Below are positions 56,661 through 64,000 of a stretch of 64,000 bases of DNA, piece after piece. The position numbers and the translations under genes are program-made. This stretch comes from CAISIP01 sp965278985 (GTDB lineage: Bacteria; Pseudomonadota; Gammaproteobacteria; Burkholderiales; Burkholderiaceae_C), in the NCBI GenBank assembly GCA_965278985.1, contig OZ257131.1, positions 2,170,001-2,234,000 on the forward strand, written 5' to 3'. The notes beneath the pieces are model-generated. The model ran no database searches. It saw only the letters and a program-made list of their open reading frames with translations, and was not told the origin of the DNA. Each line of letters begins with the position of its first letter. Position 1 is the first letter of the stretch.

Positions 56661-57812
56661 ATGCCTGAATCCGCCACCGCCACCGCCCCTGCCTCCGAAG
56701 TCCGCGCCGCCGATGCGCCGGACGCCGCCCCCGGCGGCAACACCCTGCTCTGGATCCTGCTGGCCATCGCCATCGCCCTGGCCGTCTGGCACCCGCGCTC
56801 GCCGGTGGCCACCGCGCAATTGGTCGACTGGCAGACCATCGGCGCGCTGGCCGGCCTGCTGGCCATCACCCAGGCGGTAGAACGCAGCGGCATGCTGCAG
56901 GCCACCGCCCAGCGCCTGCTGGGCCGCATGACCACGCTGCGCGGCCTGGCGCTGCTGCTCACGGCCGCCGCGGCCCTGCTGTCGGCCCTGGTGACCAACG
57001 ACGTCAGCCTGTTCCTGCTGGTGCCGCTCACGCGCGTGCTGGCCACCCAGGCGCACCTGCCGCTGGCCCGGCTGGTGGTGCTACAGGCGCTGGCGGTGAA
57101 CGCCGGCTCGGCGCTGACGCCCATCGGCAACCCGCAAAACCTGTACCTGTGGCACCGCTCGGGCGAGAGCTTCGTCGGCTTCATGGGGATGATGGCGCCG
57201 ACCGTGGCCGTGATGCTGTTCTGGCTGTTCGCCGCGGTGTGGTGGCTGGTGCCGCGCACGCCGCTCACGCTCAAGCCGGCCACCGAGGCCGCTCCGGTGC
57301 AGCCGCGCCTGCTGGCGCTGGCCGGCGTGCTGTTCATCGCCTTCGTGGTGGCGCTGGAGCGCCACTGGCTGCTGGCCGGGCTGGGCCTGGTGTTCGGCGC
57401 CTTCCTGCTGTTCGCGCCGCGCGTGCTGCGCGGCGTGGACTGGGCACTGCTGGTGACCATCGCGCTGATGTTCGTGGTGCTGCGCGAGGTCGCGGAGCTG
57501 CCGGCCATGGCGGCGCTGCTGCAGCAGTGGCCGATTGCCGAGGGCTGGCGCGCCTATCTGGCGGCCATCGTGGCCTCGCAGGTCATCAGCAACGTGCCGG
57601 CCACCATCCTGCTCGATGGCACGGTGCGCGACCTGCCGGCGCTGGCCGCGGGCGTCAGCGTGGGCGGCTTCGGCTGCGTGCTGGGGTCGCTGGCCAACCT
57701 GATCGCGCTGCGGCTGGCCCGGCTGCCGAACGGCATGCGCGAATTCCACCGCATCAGCATCCCGTTCCTGCTCGTCTGCGCTGCGTCAGCGGCCCTGCTG
57801 CGCCTGGGCTGA
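56661..57812 (+). CDS. SLC13/ArsB-NhaD-like permease (383 aa)
   Basis: Start MPESATATAPASEVRAADAP at 56661. About 10 membrane segments. ALVTNDVSLFLLVPLTRVLA and NAGSALTPIGNPQNLYLWHR are the paired signature motifs of the ion-transporter superfamily (ArsB/NhaD/CitM/SLC13), and QVISNVPATILLDGTV repeats the motif in the second half. It transports an anion or exchanges cations; substrate not evident. Controlled, probably, by the upstream two-component system. Confidence 0.85.
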   Translation: MPESATATAPASEVRAADAPDAAPGGNTLLWILLAIAIALAVWHPRSPVATAQLVDWQTIGALAGLLAITQAVERSGMLQATAQRLLGRMTTLRGLALLLTAAAALLSALVTNDVSLFLLVPLTRVLATQAHLPLARLVVLQALAVNAGSALTPIGNPQNLYLWHRSGESFVGFMGMMAPTVAVMLFWLFAAVWWLVPRTPLTLKPATEAAPVQPRLLALAGVLFIAFVVALERHWLLAGLGLVFGAFLLFAPRVLRGVDWALLVTIALMFVVLREVAELPAMAALLQQWPIAEGWRAYLAAIVASQVISNVPATILLDGTVRDLPALAAGVSVGGFGCVLGSLANLIALRLARLPNGMREFHRISIPFLLVCAASAALLRLG

Positions 57813-57832
57813 CCGGCAGCAGCGTCCGCAAA

Positions 57833-57928
57833 GCGGACAGGGGGTGTCCCACCGGCATGCAGCACGGTGGCACACATGCGCGCAAGCTGTTGATTTGCAA
57901 GGAGCGTCGCGCTGGCACGGCTCTTGAG
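57833..57928 (+). promoter_or_regulatory. Candidate enhancer dyad and sigma-54-like promoter before the secreted protein
   Basis: GCGGACAGGGGGTGTCC (57833-57849) is followed by CGCAAGCTGTT, TTTGCAAGG and CTGGCACGGCTCTTGA (57912-57927). The blocks have the same order and nearly the same spacing as those before the permease gene. The -24 is perfect; the -12 reads TTGA instead of TTGC. Confidence 0.6.
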
Positions 57929-57960
57929 ATGACAAGCTCACCTCAACCCGGAGTCCTGCC

Positions 57961-58779
57961 ATGCGACACCTTCACCGCCCCCTTGCCATTGCCGCGCTGA
58001 TGCTCGGCGCCAGCGCCTTCGCACAACAACCGCCGCCGCCCACCCCGGCACCGATGCAGGCACCTCGCCCGGCACAGGCGGGGGTGGTGCCGCCCCCACC
58101 CATCGCCAGCAACAGCACCGCCGATGCCCCGGTGACCAGCGGCCGTCTGCAGCAATGGCTGCTCAACCCCAACGGTGACGTCGATGGCTTCCTGCTCGCC
58201 GATGGCACGCAGGTGGCCTTCGCGCCGCACCTGTCGGCCGAGCTGCTGCAAGTCCTGAAACCCGGCGATGCCGTGCAGGTCAGCGGCTGGCGCACGCCCA
58301 GCCTGCCGGTCCTGCGGGCCACCAGCGTGACGGCCAGCGCCACCGGGCGCAGCGTGGCCGACACACCGCCCGCGCCCGGGATGCGCGCCCCGCGGGAACC
58401 CGGCGCACTGGCGGCCATGACCGCCAGCGGCCGCGTGATGCGCGTGCTCTACACCGACCGCGGCGATGCAAACGGCGTCTTGCTCGAAGGCGGCAACATC
58501 GTGCGCTTCCCGCCGCACCTGGGCGCCACGCTCACGCCCGGCCTGCAGGTCGGCCGCACCGTCTACGCACGCGGCTGGGGCAGCCGCAACACGCAAGGCA
58601 ACGCGCTCGAAGCCACGGCCATCGGCCCCACGGCCGAGGGCATGCAGGAGCTGTTCGCAGGCCCGGGCCAGCCACCGGGAGCGCAGGCCGGCGCACCGCG
58701 TCCCCGGGGCCCGCGCGGCATGCCGCCGCCACCCGTGGCCGGCCAGACGCCGCAGCCCCCGACACCGCCCGCATCCTGA
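57961..58779 (+). CDS. Secreted protein with two repeated modules (272 aa)
   Basis: ATG at 57961, signal peptide ending near AFA|QQPPPP. A Pro-rich linker precedes two homologous modules at about 60-110 (GRLQQWLLNPNGDVDGFLLA ... LKPGDAVQVSGW) and 160-215 (GRVMRVLYTDRGDANGVLLE ... LQVGRTVYARGW). The modules look like small OB-type beta barrels. A Pro/Gly/Arg tail follows. Unknown function in the periplasm, likely paired with the following gene, which holds two more copies. First gene after the sigma-54-like promoter. Confidence 0.75.
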   Translation: MRHLHRPLAIAALMLGASAFAQQPPPPTPAPMQAPRPAQAGVVPPPPIASNSTADAPVTSGRLQQWLLNPNGDVDGFLLADGTQVAFAPHLSAELLQVLKPGDAVQVSGWRTPSLPVLRATSVTASATGRSVADTPPAPGMRAPREPGALAAMTASGRVMRVLYTDRGDANGVLLEGGNIVRFPPHLGATLTPGLQVGRTVYARGWGSRNTQGNALEATAIGPTAEGMQELFAGPGQPPGAQAGAPRPRGPRGMPPPPVAGQTPQPPTPPAS

Positions 58780-58850
58780 CCACCGGCATGCAACGTCGCC
58801 CGGATTCCCGCACCCCATCCACCCACCCCGCATCGAACAAGGAACGCACC

Positions 58851-59402
58851 ATGCCACATCCCACCCCCCACCACGACATCGACGTCTGGTCCGTCGAGGG
58901 CCGCTTCCAGCACCTGGTATTCAGCCCCAAGGGCGGCATCGAAGGCCTGCTGATCGACACCGACGGCATCGCCACGCAGTTCATCGTCGACCCGCAGGAC
59001 GCCGCCACGGTTGGCCAGCTGCTGGCCCTGCGCCCCGGCCAGGCGCTGGTCGTCGAAGGCTGCGAGGCAGGCCCCTCGCCCAAGGGCGAAGGCGACCACG
59101 TGGTCTACCGCTTCGAGCGGCTGGCCGCCATCGACGGGCACGCGCCCGCGCCGCACCAGCGCGACGCGACAGCGCAGGGCACCGTGGTGCGCTTCAACTA
59201 TGCCAAGCATGGCGCGGCCAACGGCGTGGTGCTGGACAACGGCGACTTCGTCCACACCCGGCCCCAGGGCCTGGAACCGCTGGGCCTCAAGATCGGTGAC
59301 ACGGTCCAGGCGGAGGGCGCCGCACTGCCGCTGGCCACAGGCAGCGGCCGCGTGATCGAGGCGCGCAGCGTCAACGGCAAGCGCATCGTACCCGCGCACT
59401 GA
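58851..59402 (+). CDS. Cytoplasmic protein with the same two-module design (183 aa)
   Basis: Start MPHPTPHHDIDVWSVEGRFQ at 58851 with AAGGAACG upstream. Modules at about 16-70 (EGRFQHLVFSPKGGIEGLLI ... RPGQALVVEG) and 110-165 (QGTVVRFNYAKHGAANGVVL ... LKIGDTVQAEG) resemble those of the preceding secreted protein. It has no signal peptide, so it stays in the cytoplasm. Family not recognised. The pair may be a periplasmic/cytoplasmic duo that binds the same ligand. Confidence 0.75.
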   Translation: MPHPTPHHDIDVWSVEGRFQHLVFSPKGGIEGLLIDTDGIATQFIVDPQDAATVGQLLALRPGQALVVEGCEAGPSPKGEGDHVVYRFERLAAIDGHAPAPHQRDATAQGTVVRFNYAKHGAANGVVLDNGDFVHTRPQGLEPLGLKIGDTVQAEGAALPLATGSGRVIEARSVNGKRIVPAH

Positions 59403-59410
59403 GCCACGCC

Positions 59411-60643
59411 ATGTCCACGCCGACCTCGCTGCTGGCGCTGACCTGGCTGGCCTTCTTCATGGCCGACGTGCGCGACGGCCTGGGGCCGTTCCTCGCGACC
59501 TATTTGCAGGAGAGCGGGTTGCAGCAGGAGCTGATCGGCTACACCATGACGGCCGGCGGCCTGGCCGCCGTGGCCATGACGCCGCTGGCCGGCGCCTGGG
59601 TCGACAACAGCCGCGCCAAGCGCGCCATGACGGCGGTGGCCGCGTTGGCGGTGACGGCGGCCAGTGCCGTCGCCTTCACGACCTTGTCCGGCCCGGTGCT
59701 GATCGCCTCGCAGATCGTGACCGGCGTGGCCGGCGCCGTGCTCGGTGCCACCATGGCCGCGCTGACGCTGGGCCTGGCGCGGGCGGCCCGCTTCAAGCAC
59801 CAGACCGGGCGCAACGAAGCCTTCAGCCACGCGGGCAACATGCTGTCGGCGGTGGGTGCGGGCCTGGCCGCCCATTGGTTCGGCGCGCCGTGGATTCTCG
59901 TGATCATGGCCGTGATGGCGGTGGGCATGCTGGTGTCGGTGCTGCGCATCCGCGCGGCCGACGTCGACCATGCCGCCGCACGTGGCGACGAATCCAGCGA
60001 CGCGCCACCGCGTGCCGCCGACGACCCGGACGCCGGCGGCATGGCCGCACTGCTGCGCAACCGCCCGCTGCTGCTGTTCGCGCTGGCCTGCGCGCTGTTC
60101 CACCTGGGCAATGCCGCCATGCTGCCGCTGCTGAACCAGCGGCTGGCGGCCACGGTGGCCGATTCCGCGCCGCTGCTGTGGACCGGCATCGCCATCGTCG
60201 TGGCGCAGGTCACCATGATTCCCGTGGCGCTGTGGGTGTCGCGCAGCCAGCGCTTCGACATCGCGTGGTTCGTCTATGCGGCCATCCTGGTGCTGCCACT
60301 CCGGGGGCTGCTGGCCTATGCGTTCACCAGCGCGTGGAACAACATCCCGGTGCAGGTGCTGGACGGCCTCGCGGCGGGGGCATTGGGCGTCGCCACGCCC
60401 TTGCTGGTGCAGCGTTACACGGCGGGCAGCGGCCGCTTCAACACCGCCCTGGGTTTCGTGATGGCGCTGCAGGGCATCGGTGCGGCGTTGAGCCCGGCCG
60501 TCGCGAACCTGATCGTGGGAGCGGACCTGCGCTTCGGCATGGCCTTCCTCTGCCTCGCCGGTGCGGCGCTGCTGGCGATTCCGGTGTTCTGGTGGGCGAA
60601 CAGGCCGGGTGGTGCGCCCGTGCGCGGCATCGTCTTTTCCTGA
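59411..60643 (+). CDS. MFS transporter
   Basis: 410 residues and about 12 membrane helices. MADVRDGLGPFLATYLQESG in TM1 and the loop DNSRAKRAMTAVAAL mark a major-facilitator protein, of the subfamily with FFMADVRDGLGPFL that is common in proteobacteria but of unknown substrate. Starts nine bases after the previous stop and so belongs to the same operon (permease/module proteins/transporter). Drug or small-solute export is possible. Confidence 0.85.
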   Translation: MSTPTSLLALTWLAFFMADVRDGLGPFLATYLQESGLQQELIGYTMTAGGLAAVAMTPLAGAWVDNSRAKRAMTAVAALAVTAASAVAFTTLSGPVLIASQIVTGVAGAVLGATMAALTLGLARAARFKHQTGRNEAFSHAGNMLSAVGAGLAAHWFGAPWILVIMAVMAVGMLVSVLRIRAADVDHAAARGDESSDAPPRAADDPDAGGMAALLRNRPLLLFALACALFHLGNAAMLPLLNQRLAATVADSAPLLWTGIAIVVAQVTMIPVALWVSRSQRFDIAWFVYAAILVLPLRGLLAYAFTSAWNNIPVQVLDGLAAGALGVATPLLVQRYTAGSGRFNTALGFVMALQGIGAALSPAVANLIVGADLRFGMAFLCLAGAALLAIPVFWWANRPGGAPVRGIVFS

Positions 60644-60787
60644 TCGACTGGTCGAAGTGGATACGCGTCGGTCACCCGAACCGTGATCGACTTCCGGCCC
60701 GCGCAACCACCCAGCGCAACCACTCAGCACGAACGGCCTGCGTGCGGCACCTGGGGTGCGCAGGCCTGCCGGGGTGCGCACCGAAGC

Positions 60788-61852
60788 CTAGTGCACGTTG
60801 GTGTAGCTCGCGTTGCCCAGCCCTGTTCCCACCGTCAGCACGGCCCAGTGCTTGATGTCCTGCATGTAGGGCAGCTCCGAGAGTCCCTGCACGACCGCAT
60901 CGTTGTGCACGCCGATCGCGGGCCGGATACCGTGGATGGCGGGTAACCGCTTCCCCAGTTCGGCGGGGAGATGGAAATGCCGGCTCTCCCAGTCACCGGG
61001 CAGGTTCTGCGTGCCGCGCTGGATGGAGCCGTCCTCCCGGATGAGCCCGGGCGTGGCCACACCCACGAACGGTGCCAGCCGCAACTTCTTCTTTGCCGCA
61101 TGGGCAATCAGGTCGGTGAGGATGTCGGCAACGCCCTGCAGCATGTGCTCGCGCCGCGTCACCTCGTCATCGCTCGCATGCCGCCACTTTTCGCGCCGCA
61201 CGACATCGACCGTCGACGTGTCGGAGCCATCCTTGCGTCGCACGCGGACGATGCCGCAACGCACGTTGGTGCCGCCGATGTCCACGGCGAGTATGGCATC
61301 GTGCTCGCGCAGCAGCGCTTCCGGCGCCAGATGCACCCAGCCGACAAGTCCGCCCTCGTCGGCGTGGTGGTGCAGCGGGCGCAGCTCGATGGCATGGCCG
61401 GCCAGGCGCATGAGCGCCGACGCGCGCGCGATGGCGCGCTCGCCGTGGGCGCTCTTCGAGAACCCGCCTCCCATCACCACGCGCTGGACACGCCGCCACG
61501 TCTTCTGGCGCAGGAACCCGGCGACGACATGCGCCAGCTGCAGCGCATAGTCTTCCACCGCGGCCCGCACCACCGTGCCTGCCGCGCTGTCTTCGTCCAG
61601 CACATCATCGATCCACCGCCGCTGGACGGCGTCCATCGCCATCTTGCCGAAGGGATCACGTCCCTCCATCGTGGTCCAGAGCTCCCGCCATGCGCCCAGC
61701 ATGCGCCGGAAACCGGGGCGGCTCACGCTGTCGCCCAGCAGCTTGCCCCTTTCGCGCAGCAACACGCTGTAGCTATCGACGTGGAAGGAGGCGCAATGCA
61801 TCGCGCCGTGCTGCATCGGGAAGTCGGGGGGTGCAATGGGTGTTCTGTGCAT
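60788..61852 (-). CDS. ROK-like sugar kinase with permuted motif order (354 aa)
   Basis: Start MHRTPIAPPDFPMQHGAMHC at 61852. Residues 100-134 look like the C-terminal adenosine end of ROK kinases (YALQLAHVVAGFLRQKTW, VVMGGGFSKS). Only after that, at 188-200, comes the phosphate-1 loop AVDIGGTNVRCGIV, which normally opens the protein. VGVATPGLIREDGSI, NLPGDWES, the catalytic-type HNDA (316-319) and the phosphate-2 LTVGTGLGN (340-347) follow, and the protein ends there. So the halves appear swapped. All catalytic motifs exist. Function as sugar kinase is inferred. Divergent from the citrate-synthase-like gene. Confidence 0.75.
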   Translation of the reverse strand: MHRTPIAPPDFPMQHGAMHCASFHVDSYSVLLRERGKLLGDSVSRPGFRRMLGAWRELWTTMEGRDPFGKMAMDAVQRRWIDDVLDEDSAAGTVVRAAVEDYALQLAHVVAGFLRQKTWRRVQRVVMGGGFSKSAHGERAIARASALMRLAGHAIELRPLHHHADEGGLVGWVHLAPEALLREHDAILAVDIGGTNVRCGIVRVRRKDGSDTSTVDVVRREKWRHASDDEVTRREHMLQGVADILTDLIAHAAKKKLRLAPFVGVATPGLIREDGSIQRGTQNLPGDWESRHFHLPAELGKRLPAIHGIRPAIGVHNDAVVQGLSELPYMQDIKHWAVLTVGTGLGNASYTNVH

Positions 61853-61994
61853 GCTTCGCTTTTTTTCGACAGTCTCCGCGATTTGCCGAAACCGTTCTGT
61901 CAGACACGACGCTGCGCGCACCGCAGAGGAACAGTCAGCGTACCGCGCTGGCGATGGTGCTACCCTGCGCACCCCTGACCGCGCCCTGCGCCCC

Positions 61995-63284
61995 ATGCGC
62001 AACGACTCCACGCCCACCACCCCACCGCCGCCCGACGCCCGCGACTACGTGTTCGCGCGCGAGGCCATGGAACTGCTCGGCGTGCGCCAGCAGACGCTGT
62101 ACGCCTACGTCAGCCGCGGCTGGATCCGCAGCCTCGCCCAGCCCGGCCACAAGCAGCGGCTGTATCTGCGCGAGGACGTGCGCCGCGTGGCCGCGCGCTC
62201 GGCAGCGCGCGCGGGGCACGGCGCCGTGGCGGCCACGGCCATGGACTGGGGCCAGCCCATCATCGACAGCGCGATCACAGGCATCACACCGCAGGGCCCC
62301 AGCTACCGCGGCCACAGGGCCTCCGACTTGGCCAAGTCCGGGATGGGCTTCGAAGCGGTGGCCGAACTGTTGTGGAGCGGCGAGTTGCCCGTGGTCCCCA
62401 TGACCTGGACGGGCGCCCCGGTGTCGGCCCGCCTGCAGCGCAATGTGCAGCTGCTGGCCACCGGCCTTGCCAACGGGAACCTGCTGGAGACCTTCGCCAT
62501 GGTGGTGCTGCAGCTAGGCCTCGAGCGCGGCTCGGTCGCGCAGCGCCTGCAGCAGGGCCAGGCACTGGAGGCGGCGCGGCAGATCATCCGCGTGCTGGCG
62601 GGCTGCTGCGGCATGGCGCGTGGCGCGGGCTACATGGCGCTGCGGCGCAACGAGACCGTGGTGCAGGGGTTGATGCGCGCCCTGGGCGTGGCGCCGACCG
62701 CGCAGCACCAGGCGGCGCTGGAGGCCACGCTGATCCTCATGGCCGACCATGAACTGTCGCCCGGCACGCTGAGCGCCAGGGTGGTGGCTTCGGGCGGGGG
62801 CAGCCTGCATTCCTGCATCGCGTCGGCGCTGTGCACGCACTCGGGCGTGGAGATCGGGCGCATGTACGAGCGTGTCGAGCTGCTTCTGGGTCGCGCCACA
62901 TCGACCCGCGTGCTGATGCAGCGCGCCAGGCGGCTGATGGTCTCCAGCCAGGCACCGCCGGGCTTCCACCACCCGCTGTACCCCCACCACGGCGACCCGC
63001 GTGCGGCGCAACTGCTCGCGCTGGCGGCCGACACGCTGCCCTCCACGCCGCAGTCCCGCGCGGTGTTCCGCTTTATCGCAGCGATGCAGGAGTCCACGGG
63101 CCTGTGGCCGCGGCAGGAGATGGCACTGGTGGTGCTGGCCCGCATGATGGCGTTGCCGCCCCAGGTGCCGCTGGCGGTCTTCGCCCTCGGCCGCACGGCG
63201 GGATGGGTCGCACATGTGCTGGAGCAGCGCGCGCACGGCAGCCTGTTCCGGCCGCGGGCCCGTTTCGAGCCTCCCGGCCCCTAG
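61995..63284 (+). CDS. HTH-fused citrate-synthase-family protein (429 aa)
   Basis: Start MRNDSTPTTPPPPDARDYVF at 61995. The first 65 residues are a MerR-like helix-turn-helix (AREAMELLGVRQQTLYAYVS, PGHKQRLYLREDVRR). The rest is a citrate synthase fold: ILMADHELSPGTLSARVVAS holds the first catalytic His, PPGFHHPLYPHHGDPRA the second, but the usual NxDF Asp is a Glu-containing WPRQEM by my alignment. It may be a regulator with an altered synthase or citryl-CoA type activity. It lies upstream of a tricarboxylate-type receptor, which suits an organic-acid role. Confidence 0.8.
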   Translation: MRNDSTPTTPPPPDARDYVFAREAMELLGVRQQTLYAYVSRGWIRSLAQPGHKQRLYLREDVRRVAARSAARAGHGAVAATAMDWGQPIIDSAITGITPQGPSYRGHRASDLAKSGMGFEAVAELLWSGELPVVPMTWTGAPVSARLQRNVQLLATGLANGNLLETFAMVVLQLGLERGSVAQRLQQGQALEAARQIIRVLAGCCGMARGAGYMALRRNETVVQGLMRALGVAPTAQHQAALEATLILMADHELSPGTLSARVVASGGGSLHSCIASALCTHSGVEIGRMYERVELLLGRATSTRVLMQRARRLMVSSQAPPGFHHPLYPHHGDPRAAQLLALAADTLPSTPQSRAVFRFIAAMQESTGLWPRQEMALVVLARMMALPPQVPLAVFALGRTAGWVAHVLEQRAHGSLFRPRARFEPPGP

Positions 63285-63426
63285 CAGCCCGGCGGCCGTG
63301 GCCGCGATCCGCCGCAGGGTCTTTCGTGTTGACTTTCGTGTTGATTGAATGATCAAGATTGAAAGCCCCGCAGTGTGTGCCTAGCATCCGACCCGCTTGC
63401 ACAACACCACGACGGAGACACCCACC

Positions 63427-64000
63427 ATGCCGACCCTCCATGCCCCCCGGCGCCGCGCCGCCGGCCTGTTCGCCCTCGCCGCCTTCGCCATCCTGGCCAC
63501 GGGCAGCCCCGCGCTGCACGCACAGGACTTTCCCACCAAGCCCCTGCGCATCGTGGTGCCGCTGCCGCCCGGTGGCTCCAACGACGTGCTGGCCCGTGTG
63601 CTGGGCCAGAAGATGTCGGAGACCTTCGGCCAGCCCGTGGTGGTGGAGAACCGCCCGGGTGCCGCCGGCAACATCGCCACCGAGTTCCTGGCCCGTGCCG
63701 ACGCCGATGGACACACCCTGGGCATCGCGCCGAACCAGACGGTGGCCGTGAACCCGGTGCTCTATCCCAAGCTGCCCTTCGACGTGGTCAAGGACCTGCA
63801 GGGTGTCTCGATGCTCGGCCGCGTGCCGATCGTGCTGGTGGTCAACCCCGCCAAGGTCAAGGCCAACACCGTGGCCGAGCTGGTCGCCGAGCTCAAGGCC
63901 GCGCCCGACAAGTACACCTACGCCTCGGCCGGTGCCGGCAGCCCGCAGCACATGGCGGCCGAGGTCTTCAAGTCCATGACCGGCACCGAGGTGCGCCACA
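63427..64000 (+). CDS. Bug/TctC-family solute-binding protein, partial
   Basis: ATG at 63427, open to the window end (191 codons). Twin-arginine-like signal MPTLHAPRRRAAGLFALAAF with cleavage near LHA|QDFP. DFPTKPLRIVVPLPPGGSND, VVENRPGAAGNIATEFLARA, GIAPNQTVAVNPVLY and ASAGAGSPQHMAAEVFKSMT are Bug-family hallmarks. Binds carboxylated compounds in the periplasm. No tctA/tctB genes are visible here; Bug proteins are often orphan in Comamonadaceae. Confidence 0.93.
   Translation, partial: MPTLHAPRRRAAGLFALAAFAILATGSPALHAQDFPTKPLRIVVPLPPGGSNDVLARVLGQKMSETFGQPVVVENRPGAAGNIATEFLARADADGHTLGIAPNQTVAVNPVLYPKLPFDVVKDLQGVSMLGRVPIVLVVNPAKVKANTVAELVAELKAAPDKYTYASAGAGSPQHMAAEVFKSMTGTEVRH

Overview
The window looks like a chromosome segment of a high-GC betaproteobacterium of the Comamonadaceae (Acidovorax/Paracidovorax-like). 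Reasons are a tmRNA whose tag reads ANDERFALAA, a fused aroA-cmk gene followed by rpsA and ihfB, a urease operon that includes ureJ, and a Bug-type solute receptor at the right edge. The assignment is by gene content and was not tested by a search.

Positions 1-25.1 kb are accessory DNA. At the far left are two very large, translationally coupled, beta-rich proteins of no family I recognise (one runs off the edge). Next come 2.4 kb of wreckage with IS481- and IS66-like fragments. A phage-derived minus-strand operon follows (17458 down to 11225: HTH regulator, large Ala/Gln-rich virion-like protein, S74-chaperone protein, terminase-small-like protein, ParB-like protein), with a PIN-domain pair beyond it. 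After that come a small membrane protein, a lipoprotein-lipoprotein-metzincin operon, a replication-initiator-like gene with iteron-like repeats inside its 3' end, an AlpA-like regulator, and a P4-type integrase beside the 3' end of ssrA. No large terminase, portal or major capsid gene is visible, so this is a cryptic prophage or satellite-like island in the tmRNA site. Its left attachment site is probably outside the window.

Positions 25.1-43.5 kb are core genome: ssrA, gph-ubiG, an OmpA-family protein, gyrA, the run serC-pheA-tyrA-aroA/cmk-rpsA-ihfB-lapA-lapB, a ComEA-like protein, crcB, a TPR-methyltransferase and a Bcr/CflA-type exporter.

Positions 43.6-53.5 kb hold a sensing and urease block. 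A LuxR-type response regulator and a giant NCS1-permease/histidine-kinase/receiver fusion are divergent from ureAJBCEFG. The urease operon has an excellent sigma-54 promoter, and ureD is not in the window. A tRNA-Ser(UGA) follows.

Positions 53.7-60.6 kb form a two-component system with an NtrC-type regulator, then a permease, two proteins built from repeated small modules, and an MFS transporter. Two promoter regions here share the same dyads and sigma-54-like elements, which suggests a local regulon.

Positions 60.8-64 kb hold a ROK-like kinase whose motifs run in circularly permuted order, a divergent HTH-citrate-synthase fusion, and a Bug/TctC-type binding protein cut by the window edge.
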